Source: an uncultured Alphaproteobacteria bacterium (lineage in GTDB: Bacteria; Pseudomonadota; Alphaproteobacteria; HIMB59; GCA-002718135). From it: a stretch of 64,000 nt of DNA. Below, in pieces: positions 26,566 through 35,368 of the stretch. Positions within the stretch are counted from its first letter, which is position 1; every line of letters begins with the position of its first letter. Where the stretch lies: contig CABYXC010000005.1 in the NCBI GenBank assembly GCA_902522865.1, positions 7,501 through 71,500 on the forward strand, given 5' to 3'. The notes beneath the pieces are model-generated. The model saw only the letters and a list, made by a program, of their open reading frames with translations, was not told the origin of the DNA and made no database searches. Position numbers and translations under genes: made by a program.

Positions 26566-27455
26566 ATATACTGATTACAGGTTATACTGGGTTTATTGGC
26601 AGTAATTTAATGCCAGCCCTTCTTAATAACAAAAAATATAATTTTCTACTAATTGCAAAAAATAAAAAAAAAAAAATTAAAAAAAAAAATATTGAATATA
26701 TCCATAGTAGTTTAAAAAATATTGAGAAATTTGAAGAAAAAATAATTAAATTTAATCCTAGAATTGTTATTCACTTAGCTTGGGAAGGAATTCCAAATTT
26801 TTCAAAACATTACTGTAGGCTAAATTATAAAAATTCCATTAAGTTGGCAAAAATATGTTTAAAAATTAAAAATTGCAAAAAATTTATAGGTTTTGGTTCA
26901 TGCTTAGAGTATAAAAAAAAGATAGGATCTTGTAATGAAAACTCATATTTAGATAGATCAAATAATTTTTCTTTCTATAAAAATAAAATTAATGAGGATA
27001 TTAAAAAATTATTATTAAAAAATGATATTAAATTTATTTGGTTTAGAATTTTTTATGTTTATGGAAAGAATCAGAGGAAAAGTTCTCTAATACCTTCTAT
27101 TATAAATTCAATTAGAAAAAATAACGAATTTAAATTTAAAAATCCCTATGACGCAAATGATTATATTTATATAAAAGATTTAATTAATTTTATTAAAATT
27201 TCTATTGTAAAAAAAATTCCATCAGGAGATTACAATGTTGGATTTGGAAAAACATATAAAAATATCTATATTTTAAATTTATTAAGAAGTTTAATTTCTA
27301 AAAATAAAAATTTTTCAGACATTCTGCCTAATAAATTAAATAAAATTTATAAAAAAAATTTTTATGCAGATATTAACAAAACATCTAAAATATTTAAATT
27401 CAAACCCAAAATTGATATTAAGCAAGGTATTGAGTCAATAATCAATGAAAAATAA
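26562..27455 (+). CDS. NAD-dependent reductase/epimerase-like SDR with displaced catalytic tyrosine (paralogue 3)
   Basis: The 297 residues share ITGYTGFIGSNL, HLAWEGIPNF, GFGSCLEYK and RIFYVYGKNQ with the SDR genes at 14206 and 20565. Where those have YAKAK as the catalytic Tyr-x3-Lys, this protein reads SFYKNKINED, so the tyrosine is either one position late (Y-x2-K) or replaced by phenylalanine. It may be inactive, altered in mechanism, or use a shifted alignment. It follows the C-methyltransferase and RmlC-like genes, where a final 4-keto reductase would be expected. Confidence 0.8.
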   Translation: MNILITGYTGFIGSNLMPALLNNKKYNFLLIAKNKKKKIKKKNIEYIHSSLKNIEKFEEKIIKFNPRIVIHLAWEGIPNFSKHYCRLNYKNSIKLAKICLKIKNCKKFIGFGSCLEYKKKIGSCNENSYLDRSNNFSFYKNKINEDIKKLLLKNDIKFIWFRIFYVYGKNQRKSSLIPSIINSIRKNNEFKFKNPYDANDYIYIKDLINFIKISIVKKIPSGDYNVGFGKTYKNIYILNLLRSLISKNKNFSDILPNKLNKIYKKNFYADINKTSKIFKFKPKIDIKQGIESIINEK

Positions 27456-28674
27456 ATCAATAAAACAAGTTGTAATTTTATGTGGTGGAAGAGGTTCAAG
27501 ATTAATGCCTTTAACAAATAAGGTACCTAAGCCGATGGTTGATATAAATGGAAAGCCTTTTTTGTTAATTCTGATAGAATATCTTAAATCTTTAAATTTG
27601 AAAAATTTTTTACTGTTAACAGGTTACAAGAATAAAATAATAAGTAATTACTTTGGAAATGGTTCAAAATTTAATTTAAATATAAGCTATTCAAATAGTC
27701 CGTTATCTACGAATACTGCAAAAAGGTTATTTTTATCTAAAAATCAATTGAAGGATAATTTTTTATTAATGTATTCAGATAATTTTTTTAATTTTGATCT
27801 AGAATCATTAACAAAACTCCATAATAATCAAATTACTTCTTTAATTATCAAAAAAACTCCTGGAAACATTTATTTTGACAGAAAGACAAAATCTTTTAGA
27901 TACTTTTCAAAAAGAAGTAAAAATAATCACTACGTAGAATTAGGATGTATGATAATCAATAAAGATTTTATTTTTAAATTCTTAAATAATAATAATGTAT
28001 CTTTAAGTGAAATATTAGAAACTGTATCATTCTCATATCCAATTACTATTAAAGAAATTATTAATTCTTATTATAGTATAGGAGATAAAAAAAGATTAAA
28101 GAAAACCAAAGAATTGTTACTGTCTAAAAAAATAATTCTTATTGATCGAGATGGTGTAATTAACAAAAAGAAAAAAAAAGGTTTTTATGTATCTAAATGG
28201 GACCAAATGGATTTTATCAAAGATACAATTAAATCACTGATTTCTATGTCAAAAAAAGGTTATAAATTTATTATAATCTCAAATCAAGCTGGATTATCAA
28301 GAAATATGATAAAAAAAAATGATTATAAAAAAATAAATTTAAATCTTAAAAAAATGTTTAAAAATTTAAAAATCAATTTATTAAATATTTATACATGCCC
28401 GCATCATTGGGACGATAAATGTTTTTGTAGAAAGCCCAACCCAGGTTTATTTTTTAAAGCTTCGAAAAAGTATAATTTCAGATTAGACAAAGTTGTTTAT
28501 ATAGGTGATCAGCAAAGTGACTTAGAAGCATCTTACAAAGCATTTGTTAAGCCAGTTCTTTTAGTAAATAAAAATAAATACAATAAAATAACAAATAAAT
28601 TTAAGCCCATTATGCATTCTTCAAAATTGTCTTTATTAATCAATAAAATTGATAAATTTTATGCAAGTCAATAA
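27445..28674 (+). CDS. Fusion of HddC-like nucleotidyltransferase and GmhB-like heptose-bisphosphate phosphatase
   Basis: The 409 residues carry an NTP_transferase domain (about 1-225) with VVILCGGRGSRLMPLT, KPMVDINGKPFLL and LMYSDNFFNF. A HAD phosphatase domain follows with the nucleophile motif LIDRDGVIN (Asp234, Asp236). The zinc signature CPHHWDDKCFCRKPNPG and IGDQQSDLEAS are typical of GmhB, D-glycero-D-manno-heptose 1,7-bisphosphate phosphatase. Together they would perform the last two steps to GDP- or ADP-heptose, after the HddA-like kinase at 15042. The two functions are more often separate genes. No isomerase GmhA gene is in this window. Confidence 0.88.
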   Translation: MKNKSIKQVVILCGGRGSRLMPLTNKVPKPMVDINGKPFLLILIEYLKSLNLKNFLLLTGYKNKIISNYFGNGSKFNLNISYSNSPLSTNTAKRLFLSKNQLKDNFLLMYSDNFFNFDLESLTKLHNNQITSLIIKKTPGNIYFDRKTKSFRYFSKRSKNNHYVELGCMIINKDFIFKFLNNNNVSLSEILETVSFSYPITIKEIINSYYSIGDKKRLKKTKELLLSKKIILIDRDGVINKKKKKGFYVSKWDQMDFIKDTIKSLISMSKKGYKFIIISNQAGLSRNMIKKNDYKKINLNLKKMFKNLKINLLNIYTCPHHWDDKCFCRKPNPGLFFKASKKYNFRLDKVVYIGDQQSDLEASYKAFVKPVLLVNKNKYNKITNKFKPIMHSSKLSLLINKIDKFYASQ

Positions 28675-29800
28675 TCATAATTTAAAGATATTTTTAATTA
28701 TTGTTTTTTCTTCAGTAATTTTATTAAAATTTATTTATATTTTTATTTCAGATTATTTTCATGCAGCACTTTTTGTTGGTGGTGACGCTTATGGTCTTTT
28801 TATGGAGTCAATTTTGTATGGTAAAGATATTAAAATGCCTTCACTCGAAAATCCACTTACTTACTTTTTTATGGTATTAGGCAAGACTTATCTATTTACT
28901 TTTCAAGATTATATTTGGGCTTCAACTATATCAATAATAGCTTGGTTTATATCTTTTATCTTTTTATATAAATCTATGAAATTATTAAAATTTAGTTCAC
29001 AGAATATTTTCATAGCTGCAATAATATTTTCTTTTACTCCCTCCATTTTTACAATTACATCGACTACTCTAAGAGAAGTTTGGCAATTATTACTAGTAAA
29101 TATAATTTTATATTTACTAATTAAAACATATTTAAATCAATCTAAGTTTTTTTTTCCTATTCTACTTATATTAATCTCTACAATTTTATTATTTATTTTG
29201 CACAGGGCTTTAATTTTATTCGGATTGTATTCTTTGCTAATAATTTTTTTAATAATATTTATTAAATTAAAGATAAAAATTATTTTTCAACCCTTTTTAT
29301 TAATAATTACTTTAATTCCACTAATTGTTTTTTTATTTTATTTTTATAATTTTTATATGGAAAATGGTTGGGTTCAATTAAAAAAAGGAATACCTTTAGC
29401 AATCGAACAATACCAACAGGGCGTACTAAACACTGCCAATGCAAGAAGTGATTATATCTCAGAAGTATCTATTAAAAATTATATTGATTTATTTACATAT
29501 CTACCAATTAATTTTTTTAAATATTTATTTGAACCAATCTTTTCTTTAAATAAGATATCATCTTTAAAAGATATAATCGCTTTAAGTGAAAATTTAATAA
29601 GATTCATATTAATTTTATTATTTTTTATAAAAATAAGAATTAAAAATTTTATATTTTTGTATATATTTTCAATGTATTTGTTTTTAGAATTAATATGGTC
29701 ATTTGGAACTGTAAATTGGGGAACTGCATTACGCCATCATATACCCTCTATAGGTCTTTTAATTGTATGTGCATTACACAAAAAACAAATTGAAAATTAA
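28661..29800 (+). CDS. Polytopic membrane protein, possible glycosyltransferase or polymerase
   Basis: This 379-residue protein has about nine to eleven hydrophobic segments. I use the ATG at 28661. A TTG four codons earlier is also possible, and both overlap the previous gene. Conserved-looking charged or polar positions are VGGDAYGLFME after the first helix, TTLREVWQLLLVN, and GTVNWGTALRHHIPS near the C terminus. I do not recognise a family with certainty. Topology and context suggest an oligosaccharide polymerase of the EpsG/Wzy kind or a GT-C-like lipid-linked sugar transferase in the inner membrane. Confidence 0.6.
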   Translation: MQVNNHNLKIFLIIVFSSVILLKFIYIFISDYFHAALFVGGDAYGLFMESILYGKDIKMPSLENPLTYFFMVLGKTYLFTFQDYIWASTISIIAWFISFIFLYKSMKLLKFSSQNIFIAAIIFSFTPSIFTITSTTLREVWQLLLVNIILYLLIKTYLNQSKFFFPILLILISTILLFILHRALILFGLYSLLIIFLIIFIKLKIKIIFQPFLLIITLIPLIVFLFYFYNFYMENGWVQLKKGIPLAIEQYQQGVLNTANARSDYISEVSIKNYIDLFTYLPINFFKYLFEPIFSLNKISSLKDIIALSENLIRFILILLFFIKIRIKNFIFLYIFSMYLFLELIWSFGTVNWGTALRHHIPSIGLLIVCALHKKQIEN

Positions 29801-29816
29801 TTATAAAATAATTTAA

Positions 29817-30650
29817 ATGTCAAAAAAAAATAATTCAAATAAAACTATCGAAGAATTTGGAAATGAATGGAATAAATTTGATCAATCTAAACTTAATCAA
29901 AAAGAATTAAAAGAAATTACAAAAAGATATTTTGATATTTTTCCATCTGAATACCTTAATAAACAATTTGTAGGCTTTGATTTAGGTTGTGGTAGCGGGC
30001 GTTTCGCAAAGCATGTTGCAGATAAAGTTAAAATTTTGCACTGTATTGAACCAAGTGAAGCAATTGAAATTTCAAAACAAAATTTGTCACAATATAATAA
30101 TTGCATTTTTCATTCTAGCTCTGTTGAAGACCTTAAGCTTGAAGAAGAAAGTATGGATTTTGGGTTTTCCCTTGGAGTTCTTCACCATACTGTAGATCCT
30201 TTAAATGGACTTAAAATATGTAACAAACTTCTTAAAAAAAATTCACCCTTTTTATTGTATTTGTATTATTCTTTTGAAAATAAACCAACTTGGTTTAAGC
30301 TTTTATGGAAAATTTCTAATTTTTTAAGATTGTCTATTTCTATAATGCCAAAACAAATTAAGTTTTTAGTAACTGAAATAATTGCTCTATTCATTTATTT
30401 CCCCTTAGCTAGAATTGCTAAAATACTTGAAAAAAAATTAAAATTTAATGTAGATAATTTTCCTCTCAGTGCTTATCGTAACTTGAGTTACTACACAATG
30501 AGAACAGATTCTTTAGACAGATTTGGTACAAGAATTGAAAAAAGGTTTTCAAAAAAAGAAATTAATTCTATGTTAATTGAGGCAGGTTTCCATAAAATTA
30601 AATTTTCAGATAAAATACCTTATTGGGTTGTGTTAGGTTATAAAAAATAA
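29817..30650 (+). CDS. Class I SAM-dependent methyltransferase
   Basis: The 277 residues contain FVGFDLGCGSGRFAKHVA as SAM motif I, LHCIEPSEAIEISKQNL as the acidic-loop region, and FGFSLGVLHHTVDPLNGL, typical of Methyltransf_11. The middle of the protein is hydrophobic (about 150-200), as in some methyltransferases acting on membrane or lipid-linked substrates. The ending ...KIPYWVVLGYKK is common in this family beside asnB in O-antigen loci. The acceptor is unknown. It lies three bases before the asparagine synthetase gene. Confidence 0.82.
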   Translation: MSKKNNSNKTIEEFGNEWNKFDQSKLNQKELKEITKRYFDIFPSEYLNKQFVGFDLGCGSGRFAKHVADKVKILHCIEPSEAIEISKQNLSQYNNCIFHSSSVEDLKLEEESMDFGFSLGVLHHTVDPLNGLKICNKLLKKNSPFLLYLYYSFENKPTWFKLLWKISNFLRLSISIMPKQIKFLVTEIIALFIYFPLARIAKILEKKLKFNVDNFPLSAYRNLSYYTMRTDSLDRFGTRIEKRFSKKEINSMLIEAGFHKIKFSDKIPYWVVLGYKK

Positions 30651-30653
30651 ATT

Positions 30654-32585
30654 ATGTGTGGGTTAACTTCAATTATTACAAATAGTACTAACACTAACAA
30701 ACTTAAAAATTTTTTAATTAATATGAATAATGAAATCTCTCATAGAGGTCCCGACAGTGAGGGGTATTGGAATTCTTCAAATGGAAAAGTATTTTTTGCT
30801 CATAAAAGATTATCAATTGTTGATTTATCAAATAATGGGCACCAACCAATGCATTCAAAAAATAGAAATTTTACAATTATATTCAACGGTGAAATTTATA
30901 ATCATTTAGAAATTAGAAAAAAATATTTTCGAAGCCATAGTTTTATAAGTCATTGTGATACCGAAACATTAATTGAGTCTGTTTGTAAATTAGGTATTAG
31001 GCAGACACTCAATATTATAGATGGTATGTTTTCATTTGTTATTTTTGATAATAAAAATAACAAAGTTTATTTAGCTAGGGATAGAGTCGGAGAGAAGCCA
31101 TTATATTATACAAAAATTAATCATTTAAATAATAGTTATTTTTTAATATCTTCGGAGATTAAATCATTTAATCAGTATCCAGAATTTAATAATGAAATTA
31201 ATACCGATGCTATAAGTTACTTATTAAAATATAAATATATACCTTCACCAATTACTATCTACAAAAATGTATTTAAGTTACGGCAGGGCCACTTTGCAGA
31301 AATAAATCTAAATAACATGGATTTTAAGGAAAAAATCTATTGGGATATTGAAGAAAATATTTTAAATTCTAAAACTGCAAATATTAAACAAAATAATTTT
31401 GATTATAAATATGATCTAAAAAAAAAATTAGAAAAATCTGTAAAACAACAATTACTAGGAGATGTTGAAATTGGATGCTTTTTATCAGGAGGGATAGACT
31501 CTTCATTGATTGCATCGATAATGTCATCGATGCATAATAGATCAATTAGTACTTTTTCAGTTGGTTTTGATAATGAAGAATTCGATGAATCTAAAAATGC
31601 AAAAAAAATTTCACAAATATTGAAAACTAATCATAATGAATTAATTTTAAATGAGAAAGACGTTATAAAATCTATACCTGACATAGTAAAAACTTATGAC
31701 GAACCTTTTTCTGATTCTTCACAAATACCAACTTATTTAATATCTAAATTTGCCTCTTCAAAACTAAAAGTATGTTTATCTGGTGATGGTGGAGATGAAT
31801 TATTTGGAGGGTACAATAGATATTTATTTATAAATAAATATTGGAAATTTATAGGTATGACTCCATTATTATTTAGAAAAAATATAAGTAACTTAATTAG
31901 AAAACTAAGCCCCAAAACAATAGATAATTTTTTTAATTTAATAAAATATAAAAAATATAATTTTTATGGAGATAAAATTCATAAAATTTGTAATTCTTTA
32001 CACTTTAAAAACTTTAGTGATTTTAATGATAGTGTATTAAGTGATTTGAATGATGATAATAACCTCTTAATAAGTAAAAATATTCAAAAATTAGATCTTA
32101 CAAATAATAAAATAAATAATTTAAACAAAACAGAGATTTTAATGTTAAACGATTTAAAATTTTATTTACCAGATGATATTTTAGTTAAGGTTGATAGAGC
32201 TGCAATGAAAAACTCTTTAGAAACAAGAATGCCTTTTTTAAGTAAAGAAATAATTGATTATTCATGGCGAATACCATTTGACCAAAAAATTAAGAATAAT
32301 AATTCGAAACATATTCTTAAAGATTTACTTAAAGATTATATTCCAGAAAATATAATTGAAAAAAAGAAAAAGGGTTTTGCATTACCTCTTGCTGACTGGT
32401 TTAGAAATGACTTATATGAATGGGTTAATGAAAGCTTAAATAAAAAGGAAATTAACAAATATAATATTTTCAATTATAGTGAAGTCTCAAAAATTTGGGA
32501 AGAACATAAATTAAATAAAAAAAATAACCATTCAATAATATGGAGTATAATTACTATACAAAATTGGTTAAAAAATAATCAATGA
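30654..32585 (+). CDS. asnB: Asparagine synthetase (glutamine-hydrolysing)-type amidotransferase
   Basis: The 643 residues have the N-terminal glutaminase domain, starting MCGLTSIITN with the nucleophile Cys2, followed by RGPDSEG and FNGEIYNH. The synthetase domain has the PP-loop CFLSGGIDSSLIAS, then TFSVGFDNEEFDES and CLSGDGGDELFGGYNRY. In polysaccharide loci such proteins (WbpS-like) amidate uronic acids rather than make asparagine. The gene overlaps the UDP-HexNAc dehydrogenase gene by 4 bases, which supports amidation of a hexosaminuronic acid. A housekeeping role in asparagine synthesis is the alternative. Confidence 0.9.
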   Translation: MCGLTSIITNSTNTNKLKNFLINMNNEISHRGPDSEGYWNSSNGKVFFAHKRLSIVDLSNNGHQPMHSKNRNFTIIFNGEIYNHLEIRKKYFRSHSFISHCDTETLIESVCKLGIRQTLNIIDGMFSFVIFDNKNNKVYLARDRVGEKPLYYTKINHLNNSYFLISSEIKSFNQYPEFNNEINTDAISYLLKYKYIPSPITIYKNVFKLRQGHFAEINLNNMDFKEKIYWDIEENILNSKTANIKQNNFDYKYDLKKKLEKSVKQQLLGDVEIGCFLSGGIDSSLIASIMSSMHNRSISTFSVGFDNEEFDESKNAKKISQILKTNHNELILNEKDVIKSIPDIVKTYDEPFSDSSQIPTYLISKFASSKLKVCLSGDGGDELFGGYNRYLFINKYWKFIGMTPLLFRKNISNLIRKLSPKTIDNFFNLIKYKKYNFYGDKIHKICNSLHFKNFSDFNDSVLSDLNDDNNLLISKNIQKLDLTNNKINNLNKTEILMLNDLKFYLPDDILVKVDRAAMKNSLETRMPFLSKEIIDYSWRIPFDQKIKNNNSKHILKDLLKDYIPENIIEKKKKGFALPLADWFRNDLYEWVNESLNKKEINKYNIFNYSEVSKIWEEHKLNKKNNHSIIWSIITIQNWLKNNQ

Positions 32586-33865
32586 ATAAAATTAAAATTG
32601 CAATAATCGGTTTAGGCTATGTAGGGCTTCCTTTAGCAATTGAATTAAGTAAATACTATAGAGTTATCGGTTATGATCATTTTGAAAAAAGGATTAAAAC
32701 ATTAAAAAATTTTAAAGATAATAATAATCAGTTTAATAAAACAGATTTAAAAAAATCAAAAATTGAATTTACAAAAAATGAAAAAGATTTAAAAAAAGCA
32801 GATATTTACATAATTTGTGTTCCTACTCCTGTAGATTTTAGAAAAAAACCAGATTTAAAAAATCTTATAGATGCATCTAAACTAGTATCTAAAAATTTAA
32901 CAAATAGTAACATTGTCATATATGAATCTACAGTATATCCTGGAACAACTGAAAATGTCTGTCAGCCAATACTTGAAAAATATTCAAAATTGAAGTGTAA
33001 CAAAGATTTTTTTTTAGGATATAGCCCAGAAAGAATTAATCCTGGTGATAAAAAACATACTTTGCCAAATATAAAAAAAGTTGTTTCAGCAAATAATAAA
33101 AATACTCTTCAAAAAATTTATTCAATATATTCAAAAATTATAAAAGCTGGAGTTTATAAAGCTGAAAATATTAAGACAGCTGAAGCAGCAAAGATCATTG
33201 AAAATACACAAAGAGATATTAATATTGCATTTATGAACGAATTATCAATAATTTTTGAAAAAATGTCAATAAATACAAAAGAGGTTATCAATGCTGCTTC
33301 AACTAAATGGAATTTTATTAAATTTAAACCAGGATTAGTTGGGGGACATTGTATTGGTGTTGATCCTTATTATTTAGCTTATGCATCTAAAAAATATGGT
33401 TATAATTCGAACTTTATTTTATCAGGTCGTTCAATCAACGAACATGCGTATAAAAGAGTTTTAGAAAAAATAAAAATATTTATCTCAAATATAAATAATA
33501 AACGTAAAATAAATACTTTAGTTCTGGGTCTAGCTTTTAAGGAAAATTGCCCAGATATTAGAAACTCACAAGCAATTAAAATAGTAGAAAATATTATGAA
33601 AATAAAAAATGTTAATATTAAATTATTTGATCCAGTAATAAATAAAGAGGATTTGAATCAAAAATTTAAGTCTAGAATAATTGACACTTTTAATAAGGAA
33701 AAGTATGATATTGTCTTATATCTTGTCCCACATAAAAAAATAAAAGAATTAACATTTAATAAAATTAAACAAACATTAAAAAAAGGATCATTAGTTATTG
33801 ATATACATAGTATTATTAAATATAATAAAATAAAAAATATTACAAAAAATTACTATACCTTTTAA
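32582..33865 (+). CDS. tviB: UDP-N-acetyl-hexosamine 6-dehydrogenase (TviB/WbpO-like)
   Basis: This enzyme oxidises UDP-GalNAc or UDP-GlcNAc to the corresponding uronic acid with two NAD. The 427 residues show IAIIGLGYVGLPLAIELSKYY at the N terminus, VPTPVD, and YESTVYPGTTE. The central helix is TAEAAKIIENTQRDINIAFMNEL (quoted in part), and the catalytic Cys257 lies in GGHCIGVDPYYL. The details fit the TviB/WbpO group better than UDP-glucose dehydrogenase. It overlaps asnB by 4 bases and is followed by a methyltransferase two bases later. Confidence 0.92.
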   Translation: MNKIKIAIIGLGYVGLPLAIELSKYYRVIGYDHFEKRIKTLKNFKDNNNQFNKTDLKKSKIEFTKNEKDLKKADIYIICVPTPVDFRKKPDLKNLIDASKLVSKNLTNSNIVIYESTVYPGTTENVCQPILEKYSKLKCNKDFFLGYSPERINPGDKKHTLPNIKKVVSANNKNTLQKIYSIYSKIIKAGVYKAENIKTAEAAKIIENTQRDINIAFMNELSIIFEKMSINTKEVINAASTKWNFIKFKPGLVGGHCIGVDPYYLAYASKKYGYNSNFILSGRSINEHAYKRVLEKIKIFISNINNKRKINTLVLGLAFKENCPDIRNSQAIKIVENIMKIKNVNIKLFDPVINKEDLNQKFKSRIIDTFNKEKYDIVLYLVPHKKIKELTFNKIKQTLKKGSLVIDIHSIIKYNKIKNITKNYYTF

Positions 33866-33867
33866 AA

Positions 33868-34518
33868 ATGACAAATAATAAAGTAGAAACTTTTTTTGAT
33901 TCATACGCTGTAGATTTTGACTCAATCTATGGAGAAGGTAAAAAAAGATCTTTTTTTACCCAAATTGTTGATAAGTTGTTTAGACAATCAATGTACAATA
34001 GATATAAACTCTCAATTGATTTTATTTTAAAAAATAACGATATTAAAACTTGCCTTGATATAGGAACTGGCCCTGGCAGATATTGTATCGATATATCAAG
34101 AAATAAGGTTAATACATTTGGCGTAGATGTGTCTTCTGAGATGATAAAATTAGCTAATTCAAAGGTACCAAGTAATTTAACAGATCTTATAAAATTTGAA
34201 TGTATTGATTATATGGATTTAAAGCTAGACATTAAATATGATGTATCTGTTTTAATGGGTTTTTTCGATTATATTCAAAAACCTGAAGTTGTGTTTGATA
34301 AATTAAAAAATGATACATCTAGTTATATTTTAGCATCTTTTCCAAAATTATATGAACCACTAGCAATTCAGAGATATATAAGATACACAATGAGTAAGTG
34401 TCCATTATATTTATATAGTAAAAAAAGATTAATAAATATTTTAAAGAATTGTAACTTAAATAATTTTGAAATAATAAATAATCACAGAGAATATTTTCTA
34501 ATTGTAAAATTAAATTAA
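33868..34518 (+). CDS. Class I SAM-dependent methyltransferase
   Basis: The 216 residues include TCLDIGTGPGRYCIDIS as SAM motif I at about 60-76, FGVDVSSEMIKLANSKV as the ribose-contacting part, and VSVLMGFFDYIQKPE afterwards. The N-terminal FFDSYAVDFDSIYGEG is typical of small Methyltransf_25 proteins. The acceptor is unknown. It lies between the uronate-forming dehydrogenase and a polysaccharide deacetylase, so a sugar substrate is plausible. Confidence 0.8.
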   Translation: MTNNKVETFFDSYAVDFDSIYGEGKKRSFFTQIVDKLFRQSMYNRYKLSIDFILKNNDIKTCLDIGTGPGRYCIDISRNKVNTFGVDVSSEMIKLANSKVPSNLTDLIKFECIDYMDLKLDIKYDVSVLMGFFDYIQKPEVVFDKLKNDTSSYILASFPKLYEPLAIQRYIRYTMSKCPLYLYSKKRLINILKNCNLNNFEIINNHREYFLIVKLN

Positions 34519-34522
34519 CCAA

Positions 34523-35368
34523 ATGCAAAAAATTGCAGTTTTTGGATTAGATTTAGAAGATTGGTATCATTTAGATTATATTAAAAATTATTCTTATAGC
34601 GATATTAATTACTCAATGCTTGATGGATTTGATAATTTTATCAAAATTTGTGAAGAATATAAAATTCAATCAACATTATTTGTTGTTGGTGAAATCTCTA
34701 AAAATATTCATAGAAAATTATCAAATTTATCAAATATTGGATATGAAATTGCATCCCATTCGGAAACACATCAGAGACCTTTATCTATTTCAAAAAAACA
34801 ATTTATTAATGAAATAGAAATATCAAAAAAAAAATTAGAAGATATAGTGCAAAAAAATATAATTGGATTTAGAGCTCCGTGTTTTAGTTTGAATAGAGAA
34901 TATTTAAATATTTTAATAAAAAAGAATTATAAATATGACTCAAGTAAAATTGAATTTGATAATCATCCGCTTTATGGAAATATTGATTTACAAGGTTTTA
35001 AAAAAGTATATGAAAACATATATTCACTTAATAATTTTGTAGAATTTGGTATTCCAGTTTATCAATCTTTATTCTTTAAATTTCCATTTAGTGGTGGAGG
35101 ATATTTAAGGTTATTGCCAAAAATATATATTAAAAATATTCTTAGTAAAATTAATAAATCACCTCAACCTCTTTTTTTTTATATACACCCATTTGAATTA
35201 TCTGAAAAAAAACTTACTGGAGTAAATCTAAATTTTAAAAATAAATTTAGATTTGAAATTGGGAGAAAATCATTAAACTCAAAGATAAAATATATTATAG
35301 AATTATTAAAAGAAAATAAATGGGAAATCACCACTTTTGATAAATTATATGAAGGCATTATTAAATAA
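34523..35368 (+). CDS. Polysaccharide deacetylase (NodB fold, XrtA/DUF3473-like)
   Basis: This carbohydrate esterase 4-like enzyme removes acetyl groups from N-acetylated sugars using a divalent metal. The 281 residues show FGLDLEDWYH (catalytic Asp and the conserved DWY), STLFVVGEISK, EIASHSETHQRP (metal-binding His-x-x-x-His), GFRAPCFSL, and near the end FFYIHPFEL. The DLEDWYH and YIHPFEL pair is typical of the deacetylases associated with PEP-CTERM/XrtA-type exopolysaccharide loci. It is predicted cytoplasmic, as no signal peptide is visible. It overlaps the glycosyltransferase gene by 20 bases. Confidence 0.88.
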   Translation: MQKIAVFGLDLEDWYHLDYIKNYSYSDINYSMLDGFDNFIKICEEYKIQSTLFVVGEISKNIHRKLSNLSNIGYEIASHSETHQRPLSISKKQFINEIEISKKKLEDIVQKNIIGFRAPCFSLNREYLNILIKKNYKYDSSKIEFDNHPLYGNIDLQGFKKVYENIYSLNNFVEFGIPVYQSLFFKFPFSGGGYLRLLPKIYIKNILSKINKSPQPLFFYIHPFELSEKKLTGVNLNFKNKFRFEIGRKSLNSKIKYIIELLKENKWEITTFDKLYEGIIK

